NCBI GenBank assembly: GCA_051745085.1
Contig: JBNJDR010000009.1
Coordinates: 1-51,358 of the forward strand
Origin: Halonatronomonas sp051745085
GTDB taxonomy: Bacteria > Bacillota > Halanaerobiia > Halanaerobiales > Halarsenatibacteraceae
Direction of reading: 5' to 3'
DNA: 51,358 nucleotides
The position numbers were made by a program, and so were the translations under genes. Shown here piece after piece: positions 25,655-33,215 of the stretch (position 1 is its first letter; every line of letters begins with the position of its first letter). The notes beneath the pieces were generated by a model. It made no database searches, was not told the origin of the DNA, and saw nothing but the letters and a program-made list of their open reading frames with translations.

Positions 25655-25735
25655 CTCCTCCATCCGGACTTAAACGGCCCTATATCTCTCAATAGAGCAT
25701 GGAAGTTTGGTCTGCTGCTAGGCAAACCTTTTTTT
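25655..25735 (-). ncRNA. rpsF leader (candidate S6:S18 autoregulatory element)
   Basis: The leader RNA folds as a 5' hairpin GGUUUGC/GCAGACC, then ACUUCCAU pairing with AUGGAGGAGGU (which holds the ribosome-binding site), enclosing GCUCUAU/AUAGGGC and a region with two CCG triplets. Known S6:S18 leaders carry an essential CCG near such a stem. The fold was made by hand. Confidence 0.55.
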
Positions 25736-25764
25736 ATTATAGCATTACTAAGATAAACATGCAA
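25736..25764 (-). promoter_or_regulatory. promoter of the rpsF operon
   Basis: TTGCAT (25764-25759), 17-bp spacer, perfect TATAAT (25741-25736). Transcription would start just before the leader hairpin. Confidence 0.7.
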
Positions 25765-25773
25765 GTAAAATAC

Positions 25774-25804
25774 AAAAACCCAGGAGCTTTATTCTGCCCT
25801 GAGT
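25774..25804 (-). terminator. terminator of the TPR-DUF951-ychF unit
   Basis: ACTCAGG...CCTGGGT (G-U pairs allowed) followed by TTTTG TATTTT on the minus strand, right after ychF and before the rpsF promoter. Confidence 0.7.
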
Positions 25805-25813
25805 TATGATAAA

Positions 25814-26911
25814 TTACTCTCTAAATTTAAAGTAGCAAATATCTCCATCCTGGACCTGATATTCTCGACCTTCTATCCTAACCAGGCCTTGGTTACGGGC
25901 TTCAGTCATACCCCCGGAGTCTAACCAGTCTTGAAAATTAACTACCTCGGCTCTAATAAAGCCTTCTTCCATTGCAGAATGAATCTTACCGGCTGCTTCA
26001 GCTATTTTAATGCCATGAGGTACAGGCGTAGCTCGTACTTCTCTCCCTCCAGCCACTGTATAAAATGTTATTAGATCAAGCAATTGATAGCTTGCCTTAA
26101 TCAATTTGTTCAACCCTGGTTCAGTTAGATCCAGCTCTTCTAAAAATAGTTCCTGTTCCTCTTTTTCCAAATCCTGAAGCTCCAGTTCAAACAGAACCGA
26201 AATATCTATTAATTCTGCGGTCTCTGCTTCTGCTTTTTGCTCTAATCTTTGATAAGTAGTGGTCTTTACTGAAGAGGACATCTGCCGTTCTGATAAATTA
26301 GCTACATATAATACCGGCTTATCGGTCAAAAAAAATAGTTCGTCGGCTAGACGACGTTTATTTTCATTTAAATTTTGTAGTCGCACCGGCTGACCAGCCT
26401 CTAAATCATTTTTTATTTTATTAAGCATATCCATCTCTTCTTTATACCTATCTTCTCCAGTCTTGAGCATCTTTTCAGTCTTTTCCCGACGCCTTTCTAA
26501 AGTTTCTAAATCAGCTTGAATCAATTCATTTTCAATTATCTCGACATCTTTTAAAGGGTCTATCTCCCCGTTTACATGAGCAACATCTTCATCTTCAAAA
26601 AATCTAACCACATGCACAACAGCCTCAACTTCTCTGATGTGGCTTAAAAATTTATTGCCCAGGCCTTCACCTCTACTAGCACCAGCGACTAGACCAGCAA
26701 TATCTACAAATTTTATCGGAGCAGCAGTACAAGCTTCAGGCTGATATTCCTGACATAATTTATCCAACCGCCGATCCTGAACCTCAACCACACCTACATT
26801 AGGTTCAATAGTACAAAAAGGATAGTTATCTGCTGAAACCCCTGCCTTCGTTAAAGCATTGAACAAAGTTGATTTTCCTGAATTCGGCAAACCTATTATA
26901 CCTAAGTCCAT
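25814..26911 (-). CDS. ychF: YchF/OLA1-type ATPase
   Basis: 365-aa Obg-family P-loop NTPase that prefers ATP. Seen: G1 GLPNSGKSTLFNALTKAG at the N-terminus, PFCTIEPNVGVV, G3 FVDIAGLVAGASRGEGLGNKFL, a coiled-coil insertion (about 130-200) and a C-terminal TGS domain (VRATPVPHGIKIAEAAGKIHS). It binds ribosomes and is linked to stress responses. Eleven nt separate it from the DUF951 gene. Confidence 0.95.
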   Translation of the reverse strand: MDLGIIGLPNSGKSTLFNALTKAGVSADNYPFCTIEPNVGVVEVQDRRLDKLCQEYQPEACTAAPIKFVDIAGLVAGASRGEGLGNKFLSHIREVEAVVHVVRFFEDEDVAHVNGEIDPLKDVEIIENELIQADLETLERRREKTEKMLKTGEDRYKEEMDMLNKIKNDLEAGQPVRLQNLNENKRRLADELFFLTDKPVLYVANLSERQMSSSVKTTTYQRLEQKAEAETAELIDISVLFELELQDLEKEEQELFLEELDLTEPGLNKLIKASYQLLDLITFYTVAGGREVRATPVPHGIKIAEAAGKIHSAMEEGFIRAEVVNFQDWLDSGGMTEARNQGLVRIEGREYQVQDGDICYFKFRE

Positions 26912-26922
26912 GCCTTTGCCTC

Positions 26923-27126
26923 CTAATTTAAAATGTCCCGAAAAGCTTTATTGAATTTTTTTCTTGTCAGCGAAACATAACTTTTACAATTAGTACAGCG
27001 CAGCTTTATATCCATACCCAGCCTTATTATTTCCCAGCTGTTTTCTCCGCAGGGATGCCCTTTCTTTAACTTTACTATATGGCCTTTCTCTAAAGATTTT
27101 AATAACTCCGATTTCACACCTGCCAC
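26923..27126 (-). CDS. DUF951 protein
   Basis: 67 aa, HIVKLKKGHPCGENSWEIIRLGMDIKLRCTNC (shortened: KLKKGHPCGENSWEIIR), with an RCTNC zinc-knuckle-like pair. This is the DUF951 family found next to ychF in many Firmicutes. Function unknown; nucleic-acid binding is possible from the small basic fold. Confidence 0.85.
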   Translation of the reverse strand: MAGVKSELLKSLEKGHIVKLKKGHPCGENSWEIIRLGMDIKLRCTNCKSYVSLTRKKFNKAFRDILN

Positions 27127-27135
27127 CTCCGGAAA

Positions 27136-27699
27136 TTAAAAAACTGGCCAAAACCAAAAAATAGTTAGAAGAATAAAAATTACCGCTATAACTATCGGAA
27201 TCATACAGCCTGGATCTTTATAAATTGGTCTTTCTTCATCGATAGAACTGTAGGTAAATGTCCCTAACTTTCTTGCTTTCTTTAAATACTTAACCGATTC
27301 AGCTACCTCTCCTTCTTCTCTCAATACAACTCCCAGATTATTATAGGCTGGGCCATATTCAGAGTTAAGATCAATCGCTTTTTGATAAAGTTCCTTCGCC
27401 TTCTGGGTATTCCCGGCTTCTTTTTCTAAACTACCCATGTTGGTCAAAGCTGGGGGGAATTCAGGATCTATCTCTAAAGCCTTATGTAAAATCTGCCTGG
27501 CTTTTTCCTTTTCTTTCTGTCTAATATAAAGAACTGCAAGCTTATTATAGGCCGGAGCAAAGCTGGTCTCTCTATCTATGATTTCTTGCATCTGCTTTTG
27601 GCCTTCATCTATTTTACCCATATTAAGCTCGTCAACTGCTTCTTCATATTTTTCAATCAAGTCCTGGGGATATTCTTTTTTATATGTATCTTCTCTCAT
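27136..27699 (-). CDS. TPR protein with C-terminal membrane anchor
   Basis: 187 aa: about three to four TPR repeats (about 10-140: FAPAYNKLAVLYIRQKEKEKA, FPPALTNMGSLEKEAGNTQKA, YGPAYNNLGVVLREEGEVAES) and one C-terminal transmembrane helix (about 165-185). It is tail-anchored with the repeats in the cytoplasm. It is the first gene of a unit with DUF951 and ychF. Partner proteins are unknown. Confidence 0.75.
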   Translation of the reverse strand: MREDTYKKEYPQDLIEKYEEAVDELNMGKIDEGQKQMQEIIDRETSFAPAYNKLAVLYIRQKEKEKARQILHKALEIDPEFPPALTNMGSLEKEAGNTQKAKELYQKAIDLNSEYGPAYNNLGVVLREEGEVAESVKYLKKARKLGTFTYSSIDEERPIYKDPGCMIPIVIAVIFILLTIFWFWPVF

Positions 27700-27716
27700 T
27701 TAAATCACCTGAAATA

Positions 27717-27725
27717 ATTATACCA
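27717..27725 (-). promoter_or_regulatory. extended -10 promoter of the TPR-DUF951-ychF unit
   Basis: TGGTATAAT, a perfect -10 with the TGn extension and no good -35, 18 nt before the TPR ATG. Confidence 0.45.
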
Positions 27726-27743
27726 TAGGGATTTCAATAAAAA

Positions 27744-27764
27744 AAGGTGCCTAAGAGGCACCTT
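27744..27764 (-). terminator. terminator of the gcv operon
   Basis: AAGGTGCC-TCTTA-GGCACCTT followed by TTTTT on the minus strand, 31 nt below gcvPB. Confidence 0.88.
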
Positions 27765-27794
27765 GAAAAAAGAATATATTTTTTCTAAATAACT

Positions 27795-29234
27795 TTACCA
27801 GCGCAGATTGGGATTTCTAGCTGCCTGGGCTTCATCTAATTTGCGAACAATAGTAGTATGCGGTGCATTCATAACCATTTCTGGATCTTCCTCTATTTCC
27901 CGGGAAATAGTATTCAATGTATCTATAAATCTATTAAGCGACCTTAGATTTTCCGTTTCAGTTGGCTCAACCATCAAGGCTTCTTTAACGATTAAGGGGA
28001 AATAGATCGTGGGAGCATATTGATCGTAATCAAGCAATCTTTTTGCAATATTAAGAGTAGATACACCCTTTTCTTTTTGCCTGCTGCCTGAAAGCACGAA
28101 CTCATGCAAGCTATCTGCCTCAAAAGGCAGATCAAAATTATCTTTTAATTTAGTTTTTAAATAATTTGCATTAAGGACTGCATTTTCTGTTATCTCCTTT
28201 AAACCAGTGCTGCCCAAAGTTCTAATATAAGTGTAAGCTCTAAGCATAACACCGTAGTTACCATAGAATGTATGAACTTTTCCCATTGTATCAGGTCTAT
28301 CGTAATCCCAAAAATACTTCTCTTCCTTCTTGTTCAAGAAAGGAATAGGTAGATAAGGGCTTAAAAATCTTTTGACCCCCACTGGACCAGAACCTGGTCC
28401 TCCGCCCCCATGAGGAGTAGAGAAGGTTTTGTGTAAATTAAAGTGTATGACATCAAAGTTCATATCTCCTGGTCTGGCATAGCCAAGAACGGCATTCATG
28501 TTAGCACCATCGTAATAAAGCAGACCTCCTGCATCATGAACGATATCTGCAATTTCACAAATATCTTTCTCAAAGATACCCAAAGTGTTAGGGTTAGTGA
28601 GCATTAATGCTGCCACATCATCATCCATAGCTGCCTTTAACGCATCGAGGTCTACCATGCCTCGTTCATTTGACTGTATCTCTACTACATCATACCCAGC
28701 CATATGCGCACTGGCAGGATTAGTACCGTGAGCTGAATCAGGTACTACTACCTTCGTTCTTTTTTCTCCTCTAGTAGAAAAATATTTTCTGATTATCATG
28801 AGCCCGACATATTCACCATGGGCTCCAGAAGCCGGTTGTAAAGTTACCTCATCCATACCGCTAATTTCTGCAAGATATTCTTTAAGCTCATAAAGCAAAG
28901 ACAAACTTCCTTGTAGTTCATTATCTGGTTGATATGGATGAATATTAGCTAAACCAGAGACTCGAGCTACATTTTCATTAATCTTAGGATTATATTTCAT
29001 GGTGCAGGATCCCAGAGGATATATTCCCGAATCTACTCCATAGTTTATTTCTGATAAACCTGTAAAATGCCGAACTACATCAACTTCACTAACTTCCGGC
29101 AGGTCAGGAGCCCCATCTCTTACAGTACCTTCCGGCAAACTTTCCTGAGGATTTACTTTTTCCACGTCTAACTCTGGTAATGAATAGCCTCTACGTCCAG
29201 AACTACTATATTCTATCATCAGAGGTTCATGCAT
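27795..29234 (-). CDS. gcvPB: glycine dehydrogenase (decarboxylating) subunit 2
   Basis: 479 aa, the PLP-bearing half of split P-protein of the glycine cleavage system. PLP lysine is Lys269 in NLHKTFSTPHGGGGPGSGP; DSAHGTNPASAHMAGYDVV and YPLGSCTMKYNP are also typical. It overlaps gcvPA by 8 nt. Codons near its 3' end contain a perfect Noc-box palindrome (27895-27908). Confidence 0.96.
   Translation of the reverse strand: MHEPLMIEYSSSGRRGYSLPELDVEKVNPQESLPEGTVRDGAPDLPEVSEVDVVRHFTGLSEINYGVDSGIYPLGSCTMKYNPKINENVARVSGLANIHPYQPDNELQGSLSLLYELKEYLAEISGMDEVTLQPASGAHGEYVGLMIIRKYFSTRGEKRTKVVVPDSAHGTNPASAHMAGYDVVEIQSNERGMVDLDALKAAMDDDVAALMLTNPNTLGIFEKDICEIADIVHDAGGLLYYDGANMNAVLGYARPGDMNFDVIHFNLHKTFSTPHGGGGPGSGPVGVKRFLSPYLPIPFLNKKEEKYFWDYDRPDTMGKVHTFYGNYGVMLRAYTYIRTLGSTGLKEITENAVLNANYLKTKLKDNFDLPFEADSLHEFVLSGSRQKEKGVSTLNIAKRLLDYDQYAPTIYFPLIVKEALMVEPTETENLRSLNRFIDTLNTISREIEEDPEMVMNAPHTTIVRKLDEAQAARNPNLRW
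27895..27908. promoter_or_regulatory. Noc-binding site (NBS)
   Basis: ATTTCCCGGGAAAT, a perfect 14-bp palindrome identical to the B. subtilis NBS consensus; the symmetry extends to 18 bp (CTA...TAG). A noc gene is 7 kb away at 34933-35763. Confidence 0.65.
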
Positions 29235-30576
29235 TGACCGCCACCTCCATCGCCGAAATTAATTCGTCTAATTTTTCTCTGCTTTTTTTCTCTGTTACAC
29301 AGATCAAAAGCCCTTCTTCTTCATCAAATTGAGACAAATCTACTCCAGCTAAAATTTGCTTATCATATAACTCCGCAAAAATCTCAGCAGCTGGTTTTTC
29401 AGTTTTGACCCAAATTTCATGAAAATGATTGTCTCCATTCACTACTTCAATCCCAGAAATATCTTCTAGTTGATCTTTTAAATAACGCGTTTTATTAAAA
29501 CATTGACTCGCCACTTCTTGTAAGCCCTTCTTACCCATGGCCGCCATATAAATGGTTGCCATCAAGGCATTTAAAGATTCGTTGGTACAGATATTGGATG
29601 TAGCTTTTTCTCGACGAATATGCTGCTCTCTGGTCTGCATTGTCATAACGAAACCTTCGTTACCATCAACATCTTCAGTCTTCCCAACCAAACGACCTGG
29701 CATCTGTCTTAAAATTTTACGATCATCCTTGATGGCCATATATCCTAAATAAGGACCGCCATAGTTAATGACATTACCTAAAGGTTGACCTTCGCCTACT
29801 ACAATATCTGCCCCGAACTCACCAGGAGGAGTTAACATGCCTAACGCAATAGGATTAGCAACAACTATCAACAAAGCCTTTTTATATTGACCAACTAAAT
29901 CAGCAATTCTCTGCATGTCTTCTACAGAACCATAAAAGTTAGGGTATTGAATTATAACTGCTGCTGTCTCGTCATCCAACTCTTCTTCTAGCTTATCTAA
30001 ATCCGTTAGAGAGCCAACTAAATCAATCTCTGCAAACTTAGCCCCATGAGGATGGCCGTACGTTTTAGCGATTTCTCTATAAGAAGGATGAATGGTTTTA
30101 GGCATGATAAGTTTTTTCAACCGGGTAATCCGAAGAGCCATCAATGCAGCTTCTCCCATGGCTGAACCTCCATCTAATAGGGATGCATTAGAGATCCCCA
30201 TCCCGGTTAATTCGCTTATCATGCTTTGATATTCATAGATTGCCTGAAGGGTTCCCTGGCTCAATTCAGCTTGATAAGGTGTGTAAGCCGTATAAAATTC
30301 TGAACGGAGAGCCATATGATCGATAATTGAAGGAAGGTAGTGATCATACGCTCCAGCACCTAAGTAACTGTCAGCATGGGTAAGATCGGTATTCATTGCC
30401 GCTTTTTTATTGACTAAATCCATTATCTCTAGTTCAGACAGCGGGCCAGGAACTTCTAAAGGCCGATCTAACTTAATATTATTAGGAATAGCTGAAAAGA
30501 GCTCAGAGATTTCCTCCACACCTATTGCAGCAAGCATCTCCTCCTGTTCAGAAGGTGTGTTAGAAATATATCTCAT
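29227..30576 (-). CDS. gcvPA: glycine dehydrogenase (decarboxylating) subunit 1
   Basis: 449 aa, N-terminal half of split P-protein; typical stretches are FLGAGAYDHYLPSI (here YLGAGAYDHYLPSI), YTPYQAELSQGTLQAIYEYQ and REQHIRREKATSNICTNESL. It forms the alpha2beta2 enzyme with gcvPB, decarboxylating glycine and passing the aminomethyl group to GcvH. Its GAGGAGG ribosome-binding site lies inside the last codons of gcvH. Confidence 0.96.
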   Translation of the reverse strand: MRYISNTPSEQEEMLAAIGVEEISELFSAIPNNIKLDRPLEVPGPLSELEIMDLVNKKAAMNTDLTHADSYLGAGAYDHYLPSIIDHMALRSEFYTAYTPYQAELSQGTLQAIYEYQSMISELTGMGISNASLLDGGSAMGEAALMALRITRLKKLIMPKTIHPSYREIAKTYGHPHGAKFAEIDLVGSLTDLDKLEEELDDETAAVIIQYPNFYGSVEDMQRIADLVGQYKKALLIVVANPIALGMLTPPGEFGADIVVGEGQPLGNVINYGGPYLGYMAIKDDRKILRQMPGRLVGKTEDVDGNEGFVMTMQTREQHIRREKATSNICTNESLNALMATIYMAAMGKKGLQEVASQCFNKTRYLKDQLEDISGIEVVNGDNHFHEIWVKTEKPAAEIFAELYDKQILAGVDLSQFDEEEGLLICVTEKKSREKLDELISAMEVAVNA

Positions 30577-30963
30577 TTAAGCTTCCTCCTCTAAAAAACT
30601 AGAATATTGATCTGAATCCATTAAATTATCAAGTTCGCTCTCGTCTGTTAAGGAGACTTTAACGATCCAACCTGCTTTATAAGGATCTTCATTAACTAAC
30701 TCCGGTTGATCCAGTAATTCCTCGTTGACTTCAACAACCTCTCCACCTACAGGTAAATATAGATCAGAAACAGCCTTAACGGATTCAATTACGCCAAAAT
30801 TTTCATTGTAATCAAATTGATCTCCAATTTCAGGGAGTTCAACAAAAACGATGTCACCTAGTTCATCCTGAGCAAAATCTGTTATTCCTACAGTACCTAC
30901 CCCATCTTCAACTTTAACCCACTCATGATCTTCTGAATAATATAATCCTGCTGGTACATTCAT
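30577..30963 (-). CDS. gcvH: glycine cleavage system H protein
   Basis: 128 aa, lipoyl carrier protein. The lipoylated residue is Lys63 in GVIESVKAVSDLYLP. Other family marks: YYSEDHEWVKVEDG, GITDFAQDELGDIVFVELP and NEDPYKAGWIVKV. It is immediately adjacent to gcvPA. Confidence 0.96.
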   Translation of the reverse strand: MNVPAGLYYSEDHEWVKVEDGVGTVGITDFAQDELGDIVFVELPEIGDQFDYNENFGVIESVKAVSDLYLPVGGEVVEVNEELLDQPELVNEDPYKAGWIVKVSLTDESELDNLMDSDQYSSFLEEEA

Positions 30964-30999
30964 ATTTTTTACCTCCTGTAAAGTTTTATGCCCTTTATT

Positions 31000-32070
31000 T
31001 TAAATAAAAGGAAGTTTTACTACCTCTGCTTCGACTTCTCTATTCCTGATTTTTATGTCTATAGTCGTTCCAGGTTCAATATATTCAAGAGAAACGTAAC
31101 CCATCCCGATATTTTCTTTTAAAGTCGGGGAGAAACTGCCGCTGGTAACAAAACCAATTTCCTCATTGTTTTTTTCAATAACATAGCCGTGACGGGCTAT
31201 TCCTCTTCCAAGTAGTTTAAACCCCACCAATTTCCGGCTGATCCCCTGTTCTTTCTGTTCTAACAGCGCTTCTTTGCCGATAAATTCGTCCTTATTAAAC
31301 TTCACAGTCCAGGCTAGCCCGGCCTCAAGAGGATTAGTTGCTTCTGTGATGTCATTCCCATATAGACACAAAGCTTTTTCAAGTCTCAAAGTATTGCGAC
31401 AACCCAGACCTGCATAAGCTAACCCGTAAACTTCTCCTGTTTCAGCTATTGTCTGCCAAATTTCTTCTGCATACTCAGGGCTGAGATACAATTCAAACCC
31501 ATCTTCTCCTGTATACCCGGTCCGAGATATAATCATCTCTCTATCTTTAACTTCACCCCGAATAAAAGTGAACGTCTTAATTTCTGCCAAATTTTCCTGA
31601 GTTAACTGTTGTAAAACTACTTCAGCCTTGGGTCCCTGCAGGGCTATGAGGGCAAATTTTTGAGATAGATCTTTAACTTCCACGTTCTCAGGAGCATTTT
31701 GCTGAATCCAGGTCAGGTCCTTATCTTTATTTGAAGCATTTACCACAAATAGGTAAGCATCTTCGCTCTCTCTATAAACCAGAAGATCATCTACGATTCC
31801 TCCGTCTTCATGACACATAGGTGTATAAACCACTTTACCATTTGTCACTTCAACTTGATTTGTAACAAGCTTATTAGCATAAGCAGCTGCTCCTGGTCCT
31901 GTTATTTCTATTTCTCCCATATGCGAGACATCAAAAATACCACAGTTAGTCCTTACTGCCTTGTGCTCTTCAATTATCCCAGAATACTCAACCGGCATCT
32001 CCCAACCACCAAAATCGATCATTTTAGCTCCTAACTCATGATGCAGTCTGTTTAAAGCTGTTTTTTGCAA
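31000..32070 (-). CDS. gcvT: aminomethyltransferase (T protein)
   Basis: 356 aa, THF-dependent step of glycine cleavage, releasing ammonia and methylene-THF. Seen: MIDFGGWEMPVEYSGIIEEH, CGIFDVSHMGEIEI, SRTGYTGEDGFELY and LGCRNTLRLEKALCLYGND. It is the first gene of the gcvT-H-PA-PB operon and lies below a glycine riboswitch. Confidence 0.96.
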   Translation of the reverse strand: MQKTALNRLHHELGAKMIDFGGWEMPVEYSGIIEEHKAVRTNCGIFDVSHMGEIEITGPGAAAYANKLVTNQVEVTNGKVVYTPMCHEDGGIVDDLLVYRESEDAYLFVVNASNKDKDLTWIQQNAPENVEVKDLSQKFALIALQGPKAEVVLQQLTQENLAEIKTFTFIRGEVKDREMIISRTGYTGEDGFELYLSPEYAEEIWQTIAETGEVYGLAYAGLGCRNTLRLEKALCLYGNDITEATNPLEAGLAWTVKFNKDEFIGKEALLEQKEQGISRKLVGFKLLGRGIARHGYVIEKNNEEIGFVTSGSFSPTLKENIGMGYVSLEYIEPGTTIDIKIRNREVEAEVVKLPFI

Positions 32071-32158
32071 AAATAACCACCTCCCTATATTATTTACTAG
32101 CTAGCAGCAACTCACCATTTTCAATTTGCCTTCAAACTTTGTGCACATTTATACAATA

Positions 32159-32192
32159 ACAGGGGAGGCCGGAAAATTCCAGCCTCCCCTGT
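32159..32192 (-). terminator. strong hairpin after the glycine riboswitch
   Basis: ACAGGGGAGGC (32192-32182, minus strand) pairs with GCCTCCCCTGT (32169-32159), an 11-bp GC-rich stem extended by further pairs. It has no U tract. It could be the expression-platform terminator/attenuator, a ghost-aptamer-like helix, or an RNA-stabilising hairpin. Confidence 0.55.
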
Positions 32193-32205
32193 CCAATTTT
32201 TGCGT

Positions 32206-32316
32206 CCAGAGATCCGTCCCTTCAAGATTCTTATGCCTGAGAGTTTCAGTCCCTACCAGGAACCTTGCCCCTTCGGCGTTCTGTATCAATTATAGTCGGC
32301 AGAACTCTCTCTTGAA
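32206..32316 (-). ncRNA. gcvT: glycine riboswitch (apparently single aptamer)
   Basis: Conserved blocks on the minus strand, in order: AGAGAGAGTTCTGCC, CAGAACGCCGAAGGGGCAAGG (core GCCGAAGGGGCAAG at 32277-32264), ACTCTCAGGC (32244-32235), GGGACGG and ATCTCTGGA. This is one aptamer, in place of the common tandem, directly upstream of gcvT. It should raise gcv expression when glycine is abundant, as in known cases. Confidence 0.88.
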
Positions 32317-32349
32317 TTTCCTTCGGATATTGTATTAAACTTTAAATTT

Positions 32350-32388
32350 TTTGAGTTGCTTAGTATATATATTCGTAGTCAACTCAAA
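32350..32388. repeat. 9-bp inverted repeat upstream of the glycine riboswitch
   Basis: TTTGAGTTG (32350-32358) and CAACTCAAA (32380-32388) are perfect inverted repeats around a 21-bp AT-rich spacer. It may be an operator or a weak trkA terminator; no T tract follows. The rest of the 382-nt gap (32071-32452) holds the riboswitch and hairpin. I see no clear promoter boxes in it. Confidence 0.4.
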
Positions 32389-32452
32389 TATTCCTGCAAA
32401 AAAAATATATTTTTTTCATTTTTATTCGGAGAAACTTAACCGTTTATCAGTT

Positions 32453-33103
32453 TTAAGCAAAAAGAGCATTTAATTCCTCTTTTACATCTTCCCGGGCCAA
32501 AGCCACTATCATATCTCCTGGACAAATTTTTGTATTCCCCCGAGGAACTATTGGTTTATCCCCTCTTAATATAGAAACTAAAACAACTTCCAAAGGTAAA
32601 TCCAGCTCTTTAATCTTACTATTAGCTGCTTTTGCTTCCTCTTTGACTGTTATCCGTACCATCTCTAAATTATCGTGGTTTTTAGGTAGAATATTATTTA
32701 AGTCCTGCAGTGCTACTTCCTGATCAACCAGAGCAGTTAAAATTGAGGCACTGCTAATAGCTACATTAACCCCTAGCCAGTTAAAAAGTCTTTCATTCCC
32801 CGGGGTATTAACTCTAGTAAAAGTTCTTTTCACATCATATTGCCTCTCCGCAAGTTGACAAATCACTAAATTATCCTGATCATCTTTAGTGACGGCCAAT
32901 ACTACATCGGTTTCCTCTATGCCTGCTTCTTCTAAGATTTCTGGCTCTGATCCATCCCCGTAAATAACTTTAACTCCAAATTGTTTCCGAATCCGATCCG
33001 ATTTTTCTTTATCCTGCTCAATCAGGACGATCTCATACTTGTCTTTTAACTCGTTTATAAGATAACGGCCGATCTTCCCCCCGCCAATAATTATAACCTT
33101 CAT
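32453..33103 (-). CDS. trkA: TrkA/KtrA-type potassium-channel gating subunit
   Basis: 216 aa: an N-terminal RCK Rossmann domain (about 1-120, IIIGGGKIGRYLINELK, VIYGDGSEPEILEEAGIEETDVVLAVT) and a C-terminal TrkA-C domain (about 140-212, LVSILRGDKPIVPRGNTKICPGDMIVALAR). It binds nucleotides and gates Trk/Ktr potassium uptake. No transmembrane partner (TrkH/KtrB) is in the window. It lies beyond the two parS sites, probably its own unit. Confidence 0.9.
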   Translation of the reverse strand: MKVIIIGGGKIGRYLINELKDKYEIVLIEQDKEKSDRIRKQFGVKVIYGDGSEPEILEEAGIEETDVVLAVTKDDQDNLVICQLAERQYDVKRTFTRVNTPGNERLFNWLGVNVAISSASILTALVDQEVALQDLNNILPKNHDNLEMVRITVKEEAKAANSKIKELDLPLEVVLVSILRGDKPIVPRGNTKICPGDMIVALAREDVKEELNALFA

Positions 33104-33140
33104 CTTTCCACCTCTGTATTTCTTTTATTTAAATTGCTAA

Positions 33141-33156
33141 TGTTCCACGTGAAACA
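33141..33156. promoter_or_regulatory. parS: parS site 1
   Basis: TGTTCCACGTGAAACA, identical to the B. subtilis parS consensus. It loads ParB (Spo0J) clamps near oriC. Confidence 0.93.
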
Positions 33157-33199
33157 TTAAGCATTATATGTTCTCAATTATAAATATCCCCTCTAATAA

Positions 33200-33215
33200 T
33201 GTTCCACGTGGAACA
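33200..33215. promoter_or_regulatory. parS: parS site 2
   Basis: TGTTCCACGTGGAACA, a perfect 16-bp palindrome, touching the parB stop codon. It is 43 bp from site 1. Confidence 0.9.

Noticed and set aside
32126..32338. A 70-codon plus-strand frame between gcvT and trkA
   Set aside because: It runs antisense through the glycine riboswitch, and its reading frame is explained by the conserved RNA.
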